Origin: Pseudomonas sp. Irchel 3H7
GTDB lineage: Bacteria; Pseudomonadota; Gammaproteobacteria; Pseudomonadales; Pseudomonadaceae
DNA: 64,000 nucleotides
NCBI RefSeq assembly: GCF_900187605.1
Contig: NZ_FYEA01000001.1
Coordinates: 124,001 to 188,000, forward strand
Reading direction: 5' to 3'
Position numbers and translations under genes: made by a program. Under the pieces are notes generated by a model. It did no database searches and was not told the origin of the DNA. It was given only the letters and a program-made list of their open reading frames with translations. Below are positions 15,834 to 23,675 of this stretch, piece by piece (the first letter of the stretch is position 1; the number at the start of each line of letters is the position of its first letter).

Positions 15834-17225
15834 ATGAGCCAGATTTCCAGCCAGACCCACGCCATCTCGATCAACCCCGCCACCGGCGAGCAGATCGGCC
15901 ACTACGCGTTTGAATCCGCCGCCGCCCTCGACGCCGCGCTGACCCGCGCAGCTTTCGGCTTCGGCAAATGGAAGCGCAAGCCGTTGCAGGATCGCTCGCG
16001 CTTGTTGACCGCGCTGGCCGCTGCGCTGCGTGAAACCAGCGATGCCATGGCGACGATGATCACTCAGGAAATGGGCAAGCCCATTGCTCAGGCCCGTGGC
16101 GAAATCGAAAAATGCGCCAAGCTCTGCGAGTGGTACGCCGAGAATGGCCCGGCGATGCTCGACGCTGAGCCGACCCAGGTTGAAGGCGGCAAGGCGCGCA
16201 TCGAGTACCGTCCGCTCGGCCCGATCCTCGCGGTCATGCCGTGGAACTTCCCGATCTGGCAAGTGCTGCGCGGTGCCGTTCCGGCGTTGATCGCCGGCAA
16301 CACTTACGTGCTCAAACATGCGCCGAACGTGATGGGCAGCGCCTATCTGTTGCGCGATGCCTTCACCCGCGCCGGTTTCGCCGAAGGTGTTTTTGAGGTG
16401 ATCAACGTCACTCCGGAAGGCGTTTCCACGGCCATCGCTGACCCGCGCATTGCCGCCGTGACCCTGACCGGCAGCGTACGTGCCGGCATGGCCATCGGCG
16501 CTCAGGCCGGTGCCGCATTGAAAAAATGCGTGCTGGAACTCGGCGGCTCCGATCCGTTTATCGTGCTCAACGACGCCGATCTGGATGAAGCAGTGCAAGC
16601 CGCTGTGATCGGTCGCTACCAGAACTCCGGCCAGGTTTGCGCCGCCGCAAAACGCCTGATCATCGAAGAAGGTGTGGTCGAGGAATTTACCCGCAAGTTC
16701 GTCGAGGCTACGCGTAAGTTGAAGGTCGGCGATCCATTGTCCGCCGAGACCTACATCGGCCCGATGGCGCGTTTCGACCTGCGTGATGAACTCGACCAGC
16801 AAGTGCGCGACACCCTGGAAGAAGGCGCCACCTTGCTGCTCGGCGGCGGCAAGCCAGAAGGCCCGGGCAACTACTACGAGCCGACCGTACTGGCCGATGT
16901 CACCGACCGCATGACCTCGTTCAAACAGGAACTGTTCGGCCCGGTCGCTTCGATCATCACCGCCCGCGATTGCGCGCATGCCGTGGCCTTGGCCAACGAC
17001 AGCGAGTTCGGCCTGACCGCGACCATTTACACCGCCAACGTGGCACTGGCCCAGCAACTGACCAGCGAACTGGACACCGGCGGCGTATTCATCAACGGTT
17101 ACTCCGCCAGCGACCCGCGCGTGACTTTTGGCGGCGTGAAGAAGAGCGGTTTCGGTCGTGAACTGTCGCACTTCGGCGTACGCGAGTTCTGCAACGCCCA
17201 GACCGTTTGGCTGGATCGCAAATAA
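15834..17225 (+). CDS. sad: NAD(P)-dependent succinate-semialdehyde dehydrogenase, Sad/YneI type
   Basis: A 463-residue aldehyde dehydrogenase of the short Sad class. It begins with HAISINPATGEQIGHY, typical of that class. Catalytic Cys269 lies in NSGQVCAAAKR, Glu235 in VLELGGSDPF, and the cofactor loop in LTGSVRAGMAIGAQA. It oxidises succinate semialdehyde to succinate, feeding GABA, putrescine or hydroxyphenylacetate breakdown into the TCA cycle. The start follows AGGAC at 15822-15826. It is divergent from a PtrR-like LysR gene across a 103-bp spacer. The gene symbol rests on family resemblance plus this gene order. Confidence 0.87.
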   Translation: MSQISSQTHAISINPATGEQIGHYAFESAAALDAALTRAAFGFGKWKRKPLQDRSRLLTALAAALRETSDAMATMITQEMGKPIAQARGEIEKCAKLCEWYAENGPAMLDAEPTQVEGGKARIEYRPLGPILAVMPWNFPIWQVLRGAVPALIAGNTYVLKHAPNVMGSAYLLRDAFTRAGFAEGVFEVINVTPEGVSTAIADPRIAAVTLTGSVRAGMAIGAQAGAALKKCVLELGGSDPFIVLNDADLDEAVQAAVIGRYQNSGQVCAAAKRLIIEEGVVEEFTRKFVEATRKLKVGDPLSAETYIGPMARFDLRDELDQQVRDTLEEGATLLLGGGKPEGPGNYYEPTVLADVTDRMTSFKQELFGPVASIITARDCAHAVALANDSEFGLTATIYTANVALAQQLTSELDTGGVFINGYSASDPRVTFGGVKKSGFGRELSHFGVREFCNAQTVWLDRK

Positions 17226-17244
17226 TCCAGACACCGGAAAACCC

Positions 17245-17468
17245 TGTGGGAGTGAGCCTGCTCGCGATAGCGGTACATCAAGCGATGAAGATGCTGAATG
17301 CAGCGGCCCCATCGCTGGCAAGCCAGCTCCCACAATGACTGCGGTGTAACCACTGATGCTGCAGACACCCTGGAACCCTGTGGGAGCTGGCTTGCCAGCG
17401 AACGCGGTGCATCAGTCGATATTTATGCCAACTGATAGTCCGCTTTCGCGAGCAGGCTCGCTCCCACA
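17245..17468. repeat. Cluster of four REP units of two families
   Basis: The units are at 17245-17268 (TGTGGGAGTGAGCCTGCTCG type), 17311-17334 (inverted GCTGGCAAGCCAGC type), 17379-17401 (the same type, direct) and 17445-17468 (inverted TCGCGAGCAGGCTCGCTCCC type). Together they form two nested inverted pairs filling the space between the convergent sad and MFS genes. Confidence 0.88.
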
Positions 17469-17474
17469 TTGAGT

Positions 17475-19019
17475 TTATGCGGCAGCCTGTTGTGGCTCGG
17501 CGATGCTGCGATCCTTGCTTAACAACCCCAGCACCACCGCCGCCGATGCGAGGGTAATCACCGTCAGGATGTGCAGCAAATACTGAAACGCCGCAGCATA
17601 CCCTTGCACCAGACGTTCGTTGGCCAGACCTGGCACGGTATTGATCGCATGCGCCATATCGCCGGTGGTCACCCGGTGCGCGGTCTCGGCAATCAGCGAC
17701 GCCTCGGCACTGCCTGTCACCGCGTGTACGGCACCCGACAGATCAGCGTGCAGCAATGACGCCAGCACCGCCGCGACAATCGCCAATGCAATTCCCTCAC
17801 CCGCCACTCGCACAGTGCTGAAGATGCCCGCCGCCATGCCTGCGCGCTCTTTTGGCACGACACTGACCGACAAACCATCCATCAGCCCCCACGGCAAACC
17901 GGCGCCAATGCCGATCAGCAGCATCGGCACCACCAGCGCAAATTTCGCGTCACCGACGTTGTACAGACTCAGCCAATGCAGGCCCACGGCAGCAATCAGG
18001 AACCCCGCGCCAGACAAGATGCCAGCGGAAACAAAACGCGCCAGCGAGGCCGCCAGCATCGGCACCACCAGCATCGGTGCGGACAACGCCAGTAGCAGCA
18101 GACCGGCATCGATCTCGCTCAAGCCCTCAACGCCGATGAAGCGCAGCGGCAACATCACCACCAGCACGATGTAGCAGAAACAGGTGCCGATCGGCAGCAT
18201 CTGCACGCCAATGAATCGCGGATAACGGAACAGAGTCAGATCGAGCATCGGCCGTTCGACACGCGTTTCGACGATCACAAAAGCTGCCAGCAACAACGCG
18301 GAAGCGCCTAATAAAGTGATCACCAAAGGACTGTCCCAACCACTGTCCGGCGCCTGGATCAGGCCAAACGTGAACAACGCCAGCATTGCGCTGAATAGCA
18401 GCGTGCCCGGCCAGTCCAGCCCCTTGGCATCGGGGTCGCGGGTTTCGCGCATGCGCGGCAGACCGAAGACCATCGCAATCATGCCGATCAACGCGGTAAA
18501 GACAAAAATCGCCCGCCAGTTGAAAGCCTCGATCAGCGCACCCGCCACCAACGGCCCGAAGGCCAGACCAATGCCGAACGTCGTGCCAAGCACGCTGTAA
18601 GCGCGAGTCCGGGCATGCCCTTCGAACTCTTGCGCCAACGCCGCCGAACCGCTGGCCAGCGCCGCCGCCCCAGCCACACCTTGTACGGCGCGCAACACAT
18701 CCAGCCAGAACACCGACGGCGCCAGACTCTGCGCAAACGAGGCAGCGGTGAACAGCAACATGCCGAAGGTGAACAGGCGTTTGCGTCCGTAAACATCAGC
18801 CAATGCGCCGGCGGCCATCAGCAAACTGCCGAACGTCAACATGAACGCGTTGGTGATCCAGGTCAGCGCCACCGGGCTGCCGCCCAGATCGCGACCAATG
18901 GCCGGTGTCGCCACCGCACCGCCGGTAAAACTGAGGGGCAGGACCAGAGCCGAGAGGCACACGGCCGCGAGTATGAGCAACTTGTCGCGCGCTCCGTGCG
19001 GCTGAGTCATAGAAATCAT
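17475..19019 (-). CDS. MFS transporter, DHA2 (14-TM) drug/metabolite exporter type
   Basis: A 514-residue major facilitator with about 14 predicted helices. The helix 2-3 loop motif GALADVYGRKRLF and the helix 5 motif GTTFGIGLAFGPLVAGALIE (antiporter motif C) place it in the DHA2/QacA-like group of proton-driven exporters. It likely exports a toxic or secondary compound across the inner membrane. I chose the ATG ending at 19019 because AAAGGA lies eight bases upstream; other in-frame ATGs end at 19028 and 19043. The SDR gene upstream has the same orientation (132-bp gap), so the two may be co-expressed. Confidence 0.87.
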   Translation of the reverse strand: MISMTQPHGARDKLLILAAVCLSALVLPLSFTGGAVATPAIGRDLGGSPVALTWITNAFMLTFGSLLMAAGALADVYGRKRLFTFGMLLFTAASFAQSLAPSVFWLDVLRAVQGVAGAAALASGSAALAQEFEGHARTRAYSVLGTTFGIGLAFGPLVAGALIEAFNWRAIFVFTALIGMIAMVFGLPRMRETRDPDAKGLDWPGTLLFSAMLALFTFGLIQAPDSGWDSPLVITLLGASALLLAAFVIVETRVERPMLDLTLFRYPRFIGVQMLPIGTCFCYIVLVVMLPLRFIGVEGLSEIDAGLLLLALSAPMLVVPMLAASLARFVSAGILSGAGFLIAAVGLHWLSLYNVGDAKFALVVPMLLIGIGAGLPWGLMDGLSVSVVPKERAGMAAGIFSTVRVAGEGIALAIVAAVLASLLHADLSGAVHAVTGSAEASLIAETAHRVTTGDMAHAINTVPGLANERLVQGYAAAFQYLLHILTVITLASAAVVLGLLSKDRSIAEPQQAAA

Positions 19020-19151
19020 TCGTTCCATCCTTTGAGAAATCACAAAGCTGCGCTGCGCAGCGAATAAGGCGCGAAATACACAGAAAAATCCACCGAAGTT
19101 TGCGCACGAAAAAGATGAGAGCGAGCAGCCTCGCTCTCACAGCTCCGGCGT

Positions 19152-19982
19152 TCAGTTAGCGAAATCGGTAGACAGCGCCAGCTCATTCCACTCGGCCAAC
19201 TCCTGCGCCACCAACCGATTCTTCGCCTCGATCCGCGCCACCGTGTCACTGCCCAGCGCCAGGCGTTGCGGCGGGGTCGGTGCATTGACCAGCGCCAGCA
19301 TCGCCTCGGCAAACTTCAGCGGATCACCCGGTTGTGCATGATTGGCCGCCTCGGCGAACGCACGCATCTTGCCAACGGTTTCGTCATAGTCCGCCAGCTC
19401 AAGCCGGGTTTTGATCAGGGACTGCTCATCAAGGAAATCCGTGCGGAAGAAGCCCGGCTCGACCACCGTGGTTTGAATGCCCAGCGGAGCCAGTTCCTGA
19501 TGCAATGCTTCGGTGATGCCTTCGACGGCAAATTTGGTCGAGCCGTAAACGCCCCAGCCCATGTACGCCTGATAACCACCGATCGACGAGATGTTGATCA
19601 CCCGACCACTGCGTTGCGCCCGCATATGCGGCAACACCGCGCGGGTGACGTTGAGCAGGCCGAACACATTGGTCGCGAACAAGCGCTCGGTCTCGCTGGC
19701 GCTGGTTTCTTCGACGGCGCCGAGCACACCAAAACCGGCGTTGTTGATCAGCACATCGATACGGCCAAAACGCTTGATTCCTTCAGCAACCGCTTGGTGC
19801 GCTTCTTCCTCGCGGGTGACGTCGAGGCGCACCGCCAGCAGGTTCGGTTGCTCGCCGAGGCGGTCAGTGATGTCTTGCGGGTTGCGCGCGGTAGCGATGA
19901 CCGCGTCACCGGAACGCAAGGCCTGCTCGGCGATGAGAATGCCAAAACCACGGGAAGCGCCAGTAATGAACCAGGTACGCAT
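19152..19982 (-). CDS. Short-chain dehydrogenase/reductase (SDR)
   Basis: A 276-residue classical SDR. The cofactor motif is TGASRGFGILIAEQ near residue 7, the NNAG motif is LINNAGFG, and the catalytic Ser-Tyr-Lys appear in NISSIGGY and YGSTKFAVEG. The length and the tail QRLALGSDTVARIEAKN match a group of uncharacterised NADP(H) oxidoreductases widespread in Pseudomonas. The start at 19982 follows AGGAG; the frame extends further to 20012 without a site. It is divergent from a LysR gene at 20113, its likely regulator. Substrate unknown. Confidence 0.9.
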   Translation of the reverse strand: MRTWFITGASRGFGILIAEQALRSGDAVIATARNPQDITDRLGEQPNLLAVRLDVTREEEAHQAVAEGIKRFGRIDVLINNAGFGVLGAVEETSASETERLFATNVFGLLNVTRAVLPHMRAQRSGRVINISSIGGYQAYMGWGVYGSTKFAVEGITEALHQELAPLGIQTTVVEPGFFRTDFLDEQSLIKTRLELADYDETVGKMRAFAEAANHAQPGDPLKFAEAMLALVNAPTPPQRLALGSDTVARIEAKNRLVAQELAEWNELALSTDFAN

Positions 19983-20112
19983 AACAACTTCTCCTGTTAG
20001 AAACCCTGACATGGGTGCCGGGCCTGTTTGATAAGTTGAAGCGACTTTAAAGCCATGCTACTGATGCGATAATCCCAACAATTTTGCATGACTTTGTGAA
20101 AGGCATTCACAG

Positions 20113-21003
20113 ATGAAATCACCTTCGGCGGCGGATCTCAGCGTTTTCCTGTGCACCGCGCAGCACCTGAACTTCAGCAAAGCGGCCATCGAACTCGGCC
20201 TGAGCCCCTCCGCTCTTAGCCATTCAGTGAAGGCGCTGGAAAATCGCCTGGGCGTGCGTCTGTTCAATCGCACCACCCGCAGCGTGGCGTTGACCGAGGC
20301 TGGCGAGCGCCTGTACGCGCGATTGAAACCGGCCTTTCGCGACATCGACGATGCGCTGGAAGACCTCAACCATTTCCGCGACAAACCCTCGGGTAATTTG
20401 CGCATCACCTGCGGGCGGCAAGCCTGCGAATTGGTGTTGCTGCCGATTGCCAGTGAGTTTTTGCAGGTGTATCCGGACATTCGTCTGGAAGTGGTCGAGA
20501 GCGATGCGCTGCTGGATATCGTCGCCAATGGATTCGATGCCGGGGTGCGCTTCGGCGATCGCCTGGAGGCCGACATGGTGTCGCTGCCGATTGGCCCGAC
20601 AATGCGTTCAGTGGTGGTCGGTTCACCGGCGTTTTTCCAACGCCACGCGGCGCCACAAAAGCCTGATGACCTGCACGGACTGCCGTGCATCCGCCACCGC
20701 TACCCCAGCGGTTCGATGTACCGCTGGGAGCTTGAGCGCGGTGGCATTGCCCAGGAAATCGAAGTCAACGGCCCGCTGACCCTCGGCGATGTCAGCCTGA
20801 TGGTCGGGCCCGCGCTGCAAGGGCTTGGTCTGGCTTATGTGTTCGAAGACATGGTCAGCGAACACCTGGCCAGCGGGCGGCTGCTGCAAGTACTGGCTGA
20901 CTGGTGCCCGTACTATCCAGGTCTGCACCTGTACTACCCGAGCCGCCGTCATGTGCCGGCGGCGCTGAAGGCGTTTATCGACTTCGTGCGCAACCGGCAC
21001 TAG
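20113..21003 (+). CDS. LysR-family regulator divergent from SDR gene
   Basis: A 296-residue LysR regulator. Helix-turn-helix: ADLSVFLCTAQHLNFSKAAI, then ELGLSPSALSHSVKALENRL. The effector domain follows, with GVRFGDRLEADMVSLPIGP typical of the group that includes AaeR/DmlR-like regulators. It is separated by 130 bp from the divergent SDR gene, the probable target, perhaps with the exporter behind it. It converges on the DUF1624-like gene, with 3 bp between the stops. Confidence 0.9.
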   Translation: MKSPSAADLSVFLCTAQHLNFSKAAIELGLSPSALSHSVKALENRLGVRLFNRTTRSVALTEAGERLYARLKPAFRDIDDALEDLNHFRDKPSGNLRITCGRQACELVLLPIASEFLQVYPDIRLEVVESDALLDIVANGFDAGVRFGDRLEADMVSLPIGPTMRSVVVGSPAFFQRHAAPQKPDDLHGLPCIRHRYPSGSMYRWELERGGIAQEIEVNGPLTLGDVSLMVGPALQGLGLAYVFEDMVSEHLASGRLLQVLADWCPYYPGLHLYYPSRRHVPAALKAFIDFVRNRH

Positions 21004-21006
21004 CGC

Positions 21007-22176
21007 TTAGAGGTACTTCAGCCAGGCGATGTCGCGGCGACGGGCCTTCAACGCCGAGAACCAGCGCACCGCCGGGAACAGCGCAATCGCCAGAAAAACG
21101 GCCGCCAGCCAGATCGCCGAGACGGACGAAAAACCGAAATAGCTGCCCTGATTCAGCCCGAACAGGGCCACGCCGATCAGGTACAACACCTTCAACGCGT
21201 ACAGATGCAGCAGGTAGAAAAACATCGGTGCCGAACCGAAAACGGTTAGCCAGCGAATCCAGCGACGATCCTGTAACCGCTCGAACGCCAGTAGCAGCAA
21301 CAGCCCGACGCTCACCGTCAGTGCGATAAACAGCAACGACGGTGGGTACTTGGTGATGTTGAAAAAACTCATCAGGGTTTGCAGCAGCGTGTCACCCACG
21401 GCCCATGGTTTCTCGCCATAACCGTTGATCAACCGCAACCCGACAAAACCCAGCAGTCCGGCGCTACCCGCAATCAGCAAGTGCTGTTGACGAAATACCG
21501 CTTCAACGCCGCGAGCAAACCACGGCCCCAGCGCATAACCGAGACCGATCACACCGATCCATGGCAACAACGGATAGGAGGTACGCAAACGCAGGTTGTC
21601 GCTAACGTCGATCCAGCCGCGATCATGCAAAATCGCCCACGGCACATGCAGCGCCGACTCCACTGGAAAATGCACGGCGTCGAGCAGGTTGTGCCCGGCA
21701 ATGATCATCAGGCTCAACGTCAGCAACAGCCAGCGCGGCAGCCAGACCAGCAGCGACAAGGCGATCATGCTCAAGCCGATCGCCCAGATCACTTGCAGAT
21801 AAATCACGCTCGGCGGCAACTGGAACGTCCATGCGAAGTTCACCAGCGTGAATTCCAGCACCACCAGAAACAGACCGCGCTTGAACAGAAACGCACTGAC
21901 ATCGGCCTTGCCCGCGTACTTTTCACCGAACAACCACGCCGACAACCCGGTCAGCAAGACAAACACCGGCGCGCACAGATGCGCCAGAGTGCGGCTGAAA
22001 AACAGTGCCGGCTCGGTGCTGGCAATGTCCATCGGGTCACTGACCTGGCGGTGCAGCAAAAAGGTTTCGCGCACGTGATCCAGCAGCATGAACAGAATCA
22101 CCAAGCCTCTGAGGGCGTCAATGGACAGCAGCCGGCCAGTGGTCAATGGGGCAGAACGAGGGAGCACAATCGTCAT
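21007..22176 (-). CDS. DUF1624/heparan-glucosaminide acetyltransferase-like membrane protein
   Basis: A 389-residue polytopic inner-membrane protein. The start reads RLLSIDALRGLVILFMLLDH, the hallmark of DUF1624/acyltransferase-like membrane proteins, and is followed by FFSRTLAHLCAPVFVLLTG. About ten hydrophobic helices follow, with a late SAPMFFYLLHLYALKVLYL. The His in LLDHVRE near residue 34 is at the position proposed to carry the acyl group in the eukaryotic HGSNAT relative. It may transfer acyl groups to a periplasmic sugar or lipid. It stands alone; the 219-bp upstream spacer shows an AT-rich promoter-like stretch only. Confidence 0.8.
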   Translation of the reverse strand: MTIVLPRSAPLTTGRLLSIDALRGLVILFMLLDHVRETFLLHRQVSDPMDIASTEPALFFSRTLAHLCAPVFVLLTGLSAWLFGEKYAGKADVSAFLFKRGLFLVVLEFTLVNFAWTFQLPPSVIYLQVIWAIGLSMIALSLLVWLPRWLLLTLSLMIIAGHNLLDAVHFPVESALHVPWAILHDRGWIDVSDNLRLRTSYPLLPWIGVIGLGYALGPWFARGVEAVFRQQHLLIAGSAGLLGFVGLRLINGYGEKPWAVGDTLLQTLMSFFNITKYPPSLLFIALTVSVGLLLLLAFERLQDRRWIRWLTVFGSAPMFFYLLHLYALKVLYLIGVALFGLNQGSYFGFSSVSAIWLAAVFLAIALFPAVRWFSALKARRRDIAWLKYL

Positions 22177-22395
22177 AAGCGTTTCGCAATCGAAAGGAAA
22201 ACAACAGGGGCCACAAGGGCTAGCCCTTAAAATTTGCGTTACCTTATAACATCAAAAAGCAAAATCCAAATCCGGATCGCCCGTGATATTCGGAAAAAAA
22301 CCAGCTGATCGCGCCGCGCCATTTGCCCAATAGCCTCAGGCTTCTATAGTGATCAGGTCTCCCTTGCCCTTGCGGCCTGCTGTCGAGCGTTGTCC

Positions 22396-22992
22396 ATGGT
22401 CAACACCGAACACCTGATCATTTGCGAGCACTGCGACTGCGTGTACGAAAAAGCCGTGCTGGCCAAACACCAGAAAACCTTGTGCGTGCGCTGCGGCGGC
22501 GTCCTCCAGCGTTTCAACGGTCTGAGCGTCGAACAGCGTTTGGCCCTGACATTCACGGCGGCGATGCTGTGGCTGTTCGCCAACTTCTATCCGGTGATGA
22601 GCATCAGCCTCAAAGGCCTGAAAAACAGTGCGACGCTGTGGGATTCGGTGCTGGCGCTGAGTCAGGGACCGATCACCTTCATGGCGATGGTCGCGGCGAT
22701 TTCGATCATCATTGCCCCGGCGTTTCAACTGGTGCTGCTGGTCTGGGTGCTGAGCTTCGCGTTGTCCTCCCGACGCGCGCCGGGCTTCAAGCTGTGCATG
22801 CGCTGGCTGGAAACCCTGCGGCCGTGGAGCATGCTCGAAGTGTGCCTGCTGGGGGCGATGGTGGCGGTGTTCAAACTGGCCGGATTGCTCGACGTGTTGC
22901 CCGGCATCGGCCTGTTCGCGCTGGCCGTGCTGAGCTTGATGATGATCAGGATTGCCGGCCGCGACATCCGCGACCTCTGGGACATTTTATGA
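22396..22992 (+). CDS. pqiA: PqiA-like module 1 (paraquat-inducible protein A domain)
   Basis: About 198 residues forming one PqiA domain: a cytoplasmic zinc ribbon (CEHCDCVYEK and LCVRCGGVLQ), then four membrane helices with FANFYPVMSISLKG and WSMLEVCLLGAMVAVFKL. PqiA domains belong to the Pqi/Yeb/Let lipid transport systems of the envelope. ATG 22396 is chosen; a TTG at 22390 is possible. It overlaps the second module by 4 bp. In enterobacteria two such domains are fused in one protein and followed by an MCE protein; here they are split. Confidence 0.85.
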   Translation: MVNTEHLIICEHCDCVYEKAVLAKHQKTLCVRCGGVLQRFNGLSVEQRLALTFTAAMLWLFANFYPVMSISLKGLKNSATLWDSVLALSQGPITFMAMVAAISIIIAPAFQLVLLVWVLSFALSSRRAPGFKLCMRWLETLRPWSMLEVCLLGAMVAVFKLAGLLDVLPGIGLFALAVLSLMMIRIAGRDIRDLWDIL

Positions 22993-23675
22993 AACGGCCA
23001 CCGACCGCCAGCGAACTCAATCTGTGCTTGTGCCACAGCTGCGGACTGGCCTGCGACATGACCGACGAGCCGCACGAGTGCCCGCGTTGCGACGCGCCGC
23101 TGCACCGACGCAAGACCAACTCACTGACTCGTACCTGGGCCTACATGCTCGCGGCGCTGGCGTTTTACGTGCCGGCCAATCTGCTGCCGGTGATGAACAC
23201 CACCATGCTCGGCAGCGGCGCCGACAGCACGATCATGAGTGGTGTACTGGAGTTCTGGGAGCACGGCGCGTGGGACATCGCCCTGATCATTTTCATCGCC
23301 AGTATCGCCGTGCCGGGAGTCAAGTTCGTCGCCCTCACGCTGCTGTTGATGACCGTGCAACGCGACAGCGCCTGGGCGCGCAAAGAACGTTCGAAGCTGT
23401 ACCGCTTCGTCGAGCTGATCGGCTATTGGTCGATGCTCGACGTGCTGGTGGTGGCGCTAGTCGCAGCATTGGTGAAGTTTCAGGCGCTGGGCGATATCGA
23501 ACCACGACCGGGCATTCTGTTTTTCGGCCTGGTCGTGGTGTTTACCATGCTCGCGGCGATGAGTTTCGATCCGCGCCTGATCTGGGACAAGGACACGGGC
23601 GACACCCTCAGCGACGCTGAACCTCAAGCAACACCTGCAACGGATGACGCAGTGCCTGATCCGACTGGCGCTTGA
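22989..23675 (+). CDS. pqiA: PqiA-like module 2 (paraquat-inducible protein A domain)
   Basis: A 228-residue second PqiA domain. A zinc ribbon (CLCHSCGLACDM and CPRCDAPLHR) is followed by four helices, with YVPANLLPVMNTTMLGS and YWSMLDVLVVALVAALVKF. The stop of module 1 overlaps its ATG, so the two are made together and probably pair in the inner membrane. No MCE (PqiB) or PqiC lipoprotein gene follows; the next gene is convergent and even overlaps the last 68 bp on the opposite strand. The acidic, Ala/Pro-rich C-terminal tail lies in that overlap. Confidence 0.87.
   Translation: MKRPPTASELNLCLCHSCGLACDMTDEPHECPRCDAPLHRRKTNSLTRTWAYMLAALAFYVPANLLPVMNTTMLGSGADSTIMSGVLEFWEHGAWDIALIIFIASIAVPGVKFVALTLLLMTVQRDSAWARKERSKLYRFVELIGYWSMLDVLVVALVAALVKFQALGDIEPRPGILFFGLVVVFTMLAAMSFDPRLIWDKDTGDTLSDAEPQATPATDDAVPDPTGA

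Noticed and set aside
15795..17333. 512-codon reverse frame opposite sad
   Set aside because: Shadow frame; repeated low-complexity composition and no recognisable domain, whereas sad has intact catalytic residues.
23608..23675. Overlap of pqiA module 2 with the YdiJ-type gene as a possible frameshift
   Set aside because: Both C-termini are plausible: the YdiJ end is in a conserved length range and the PqiA tail is a disordered extension. Treated as a real tail overlap.
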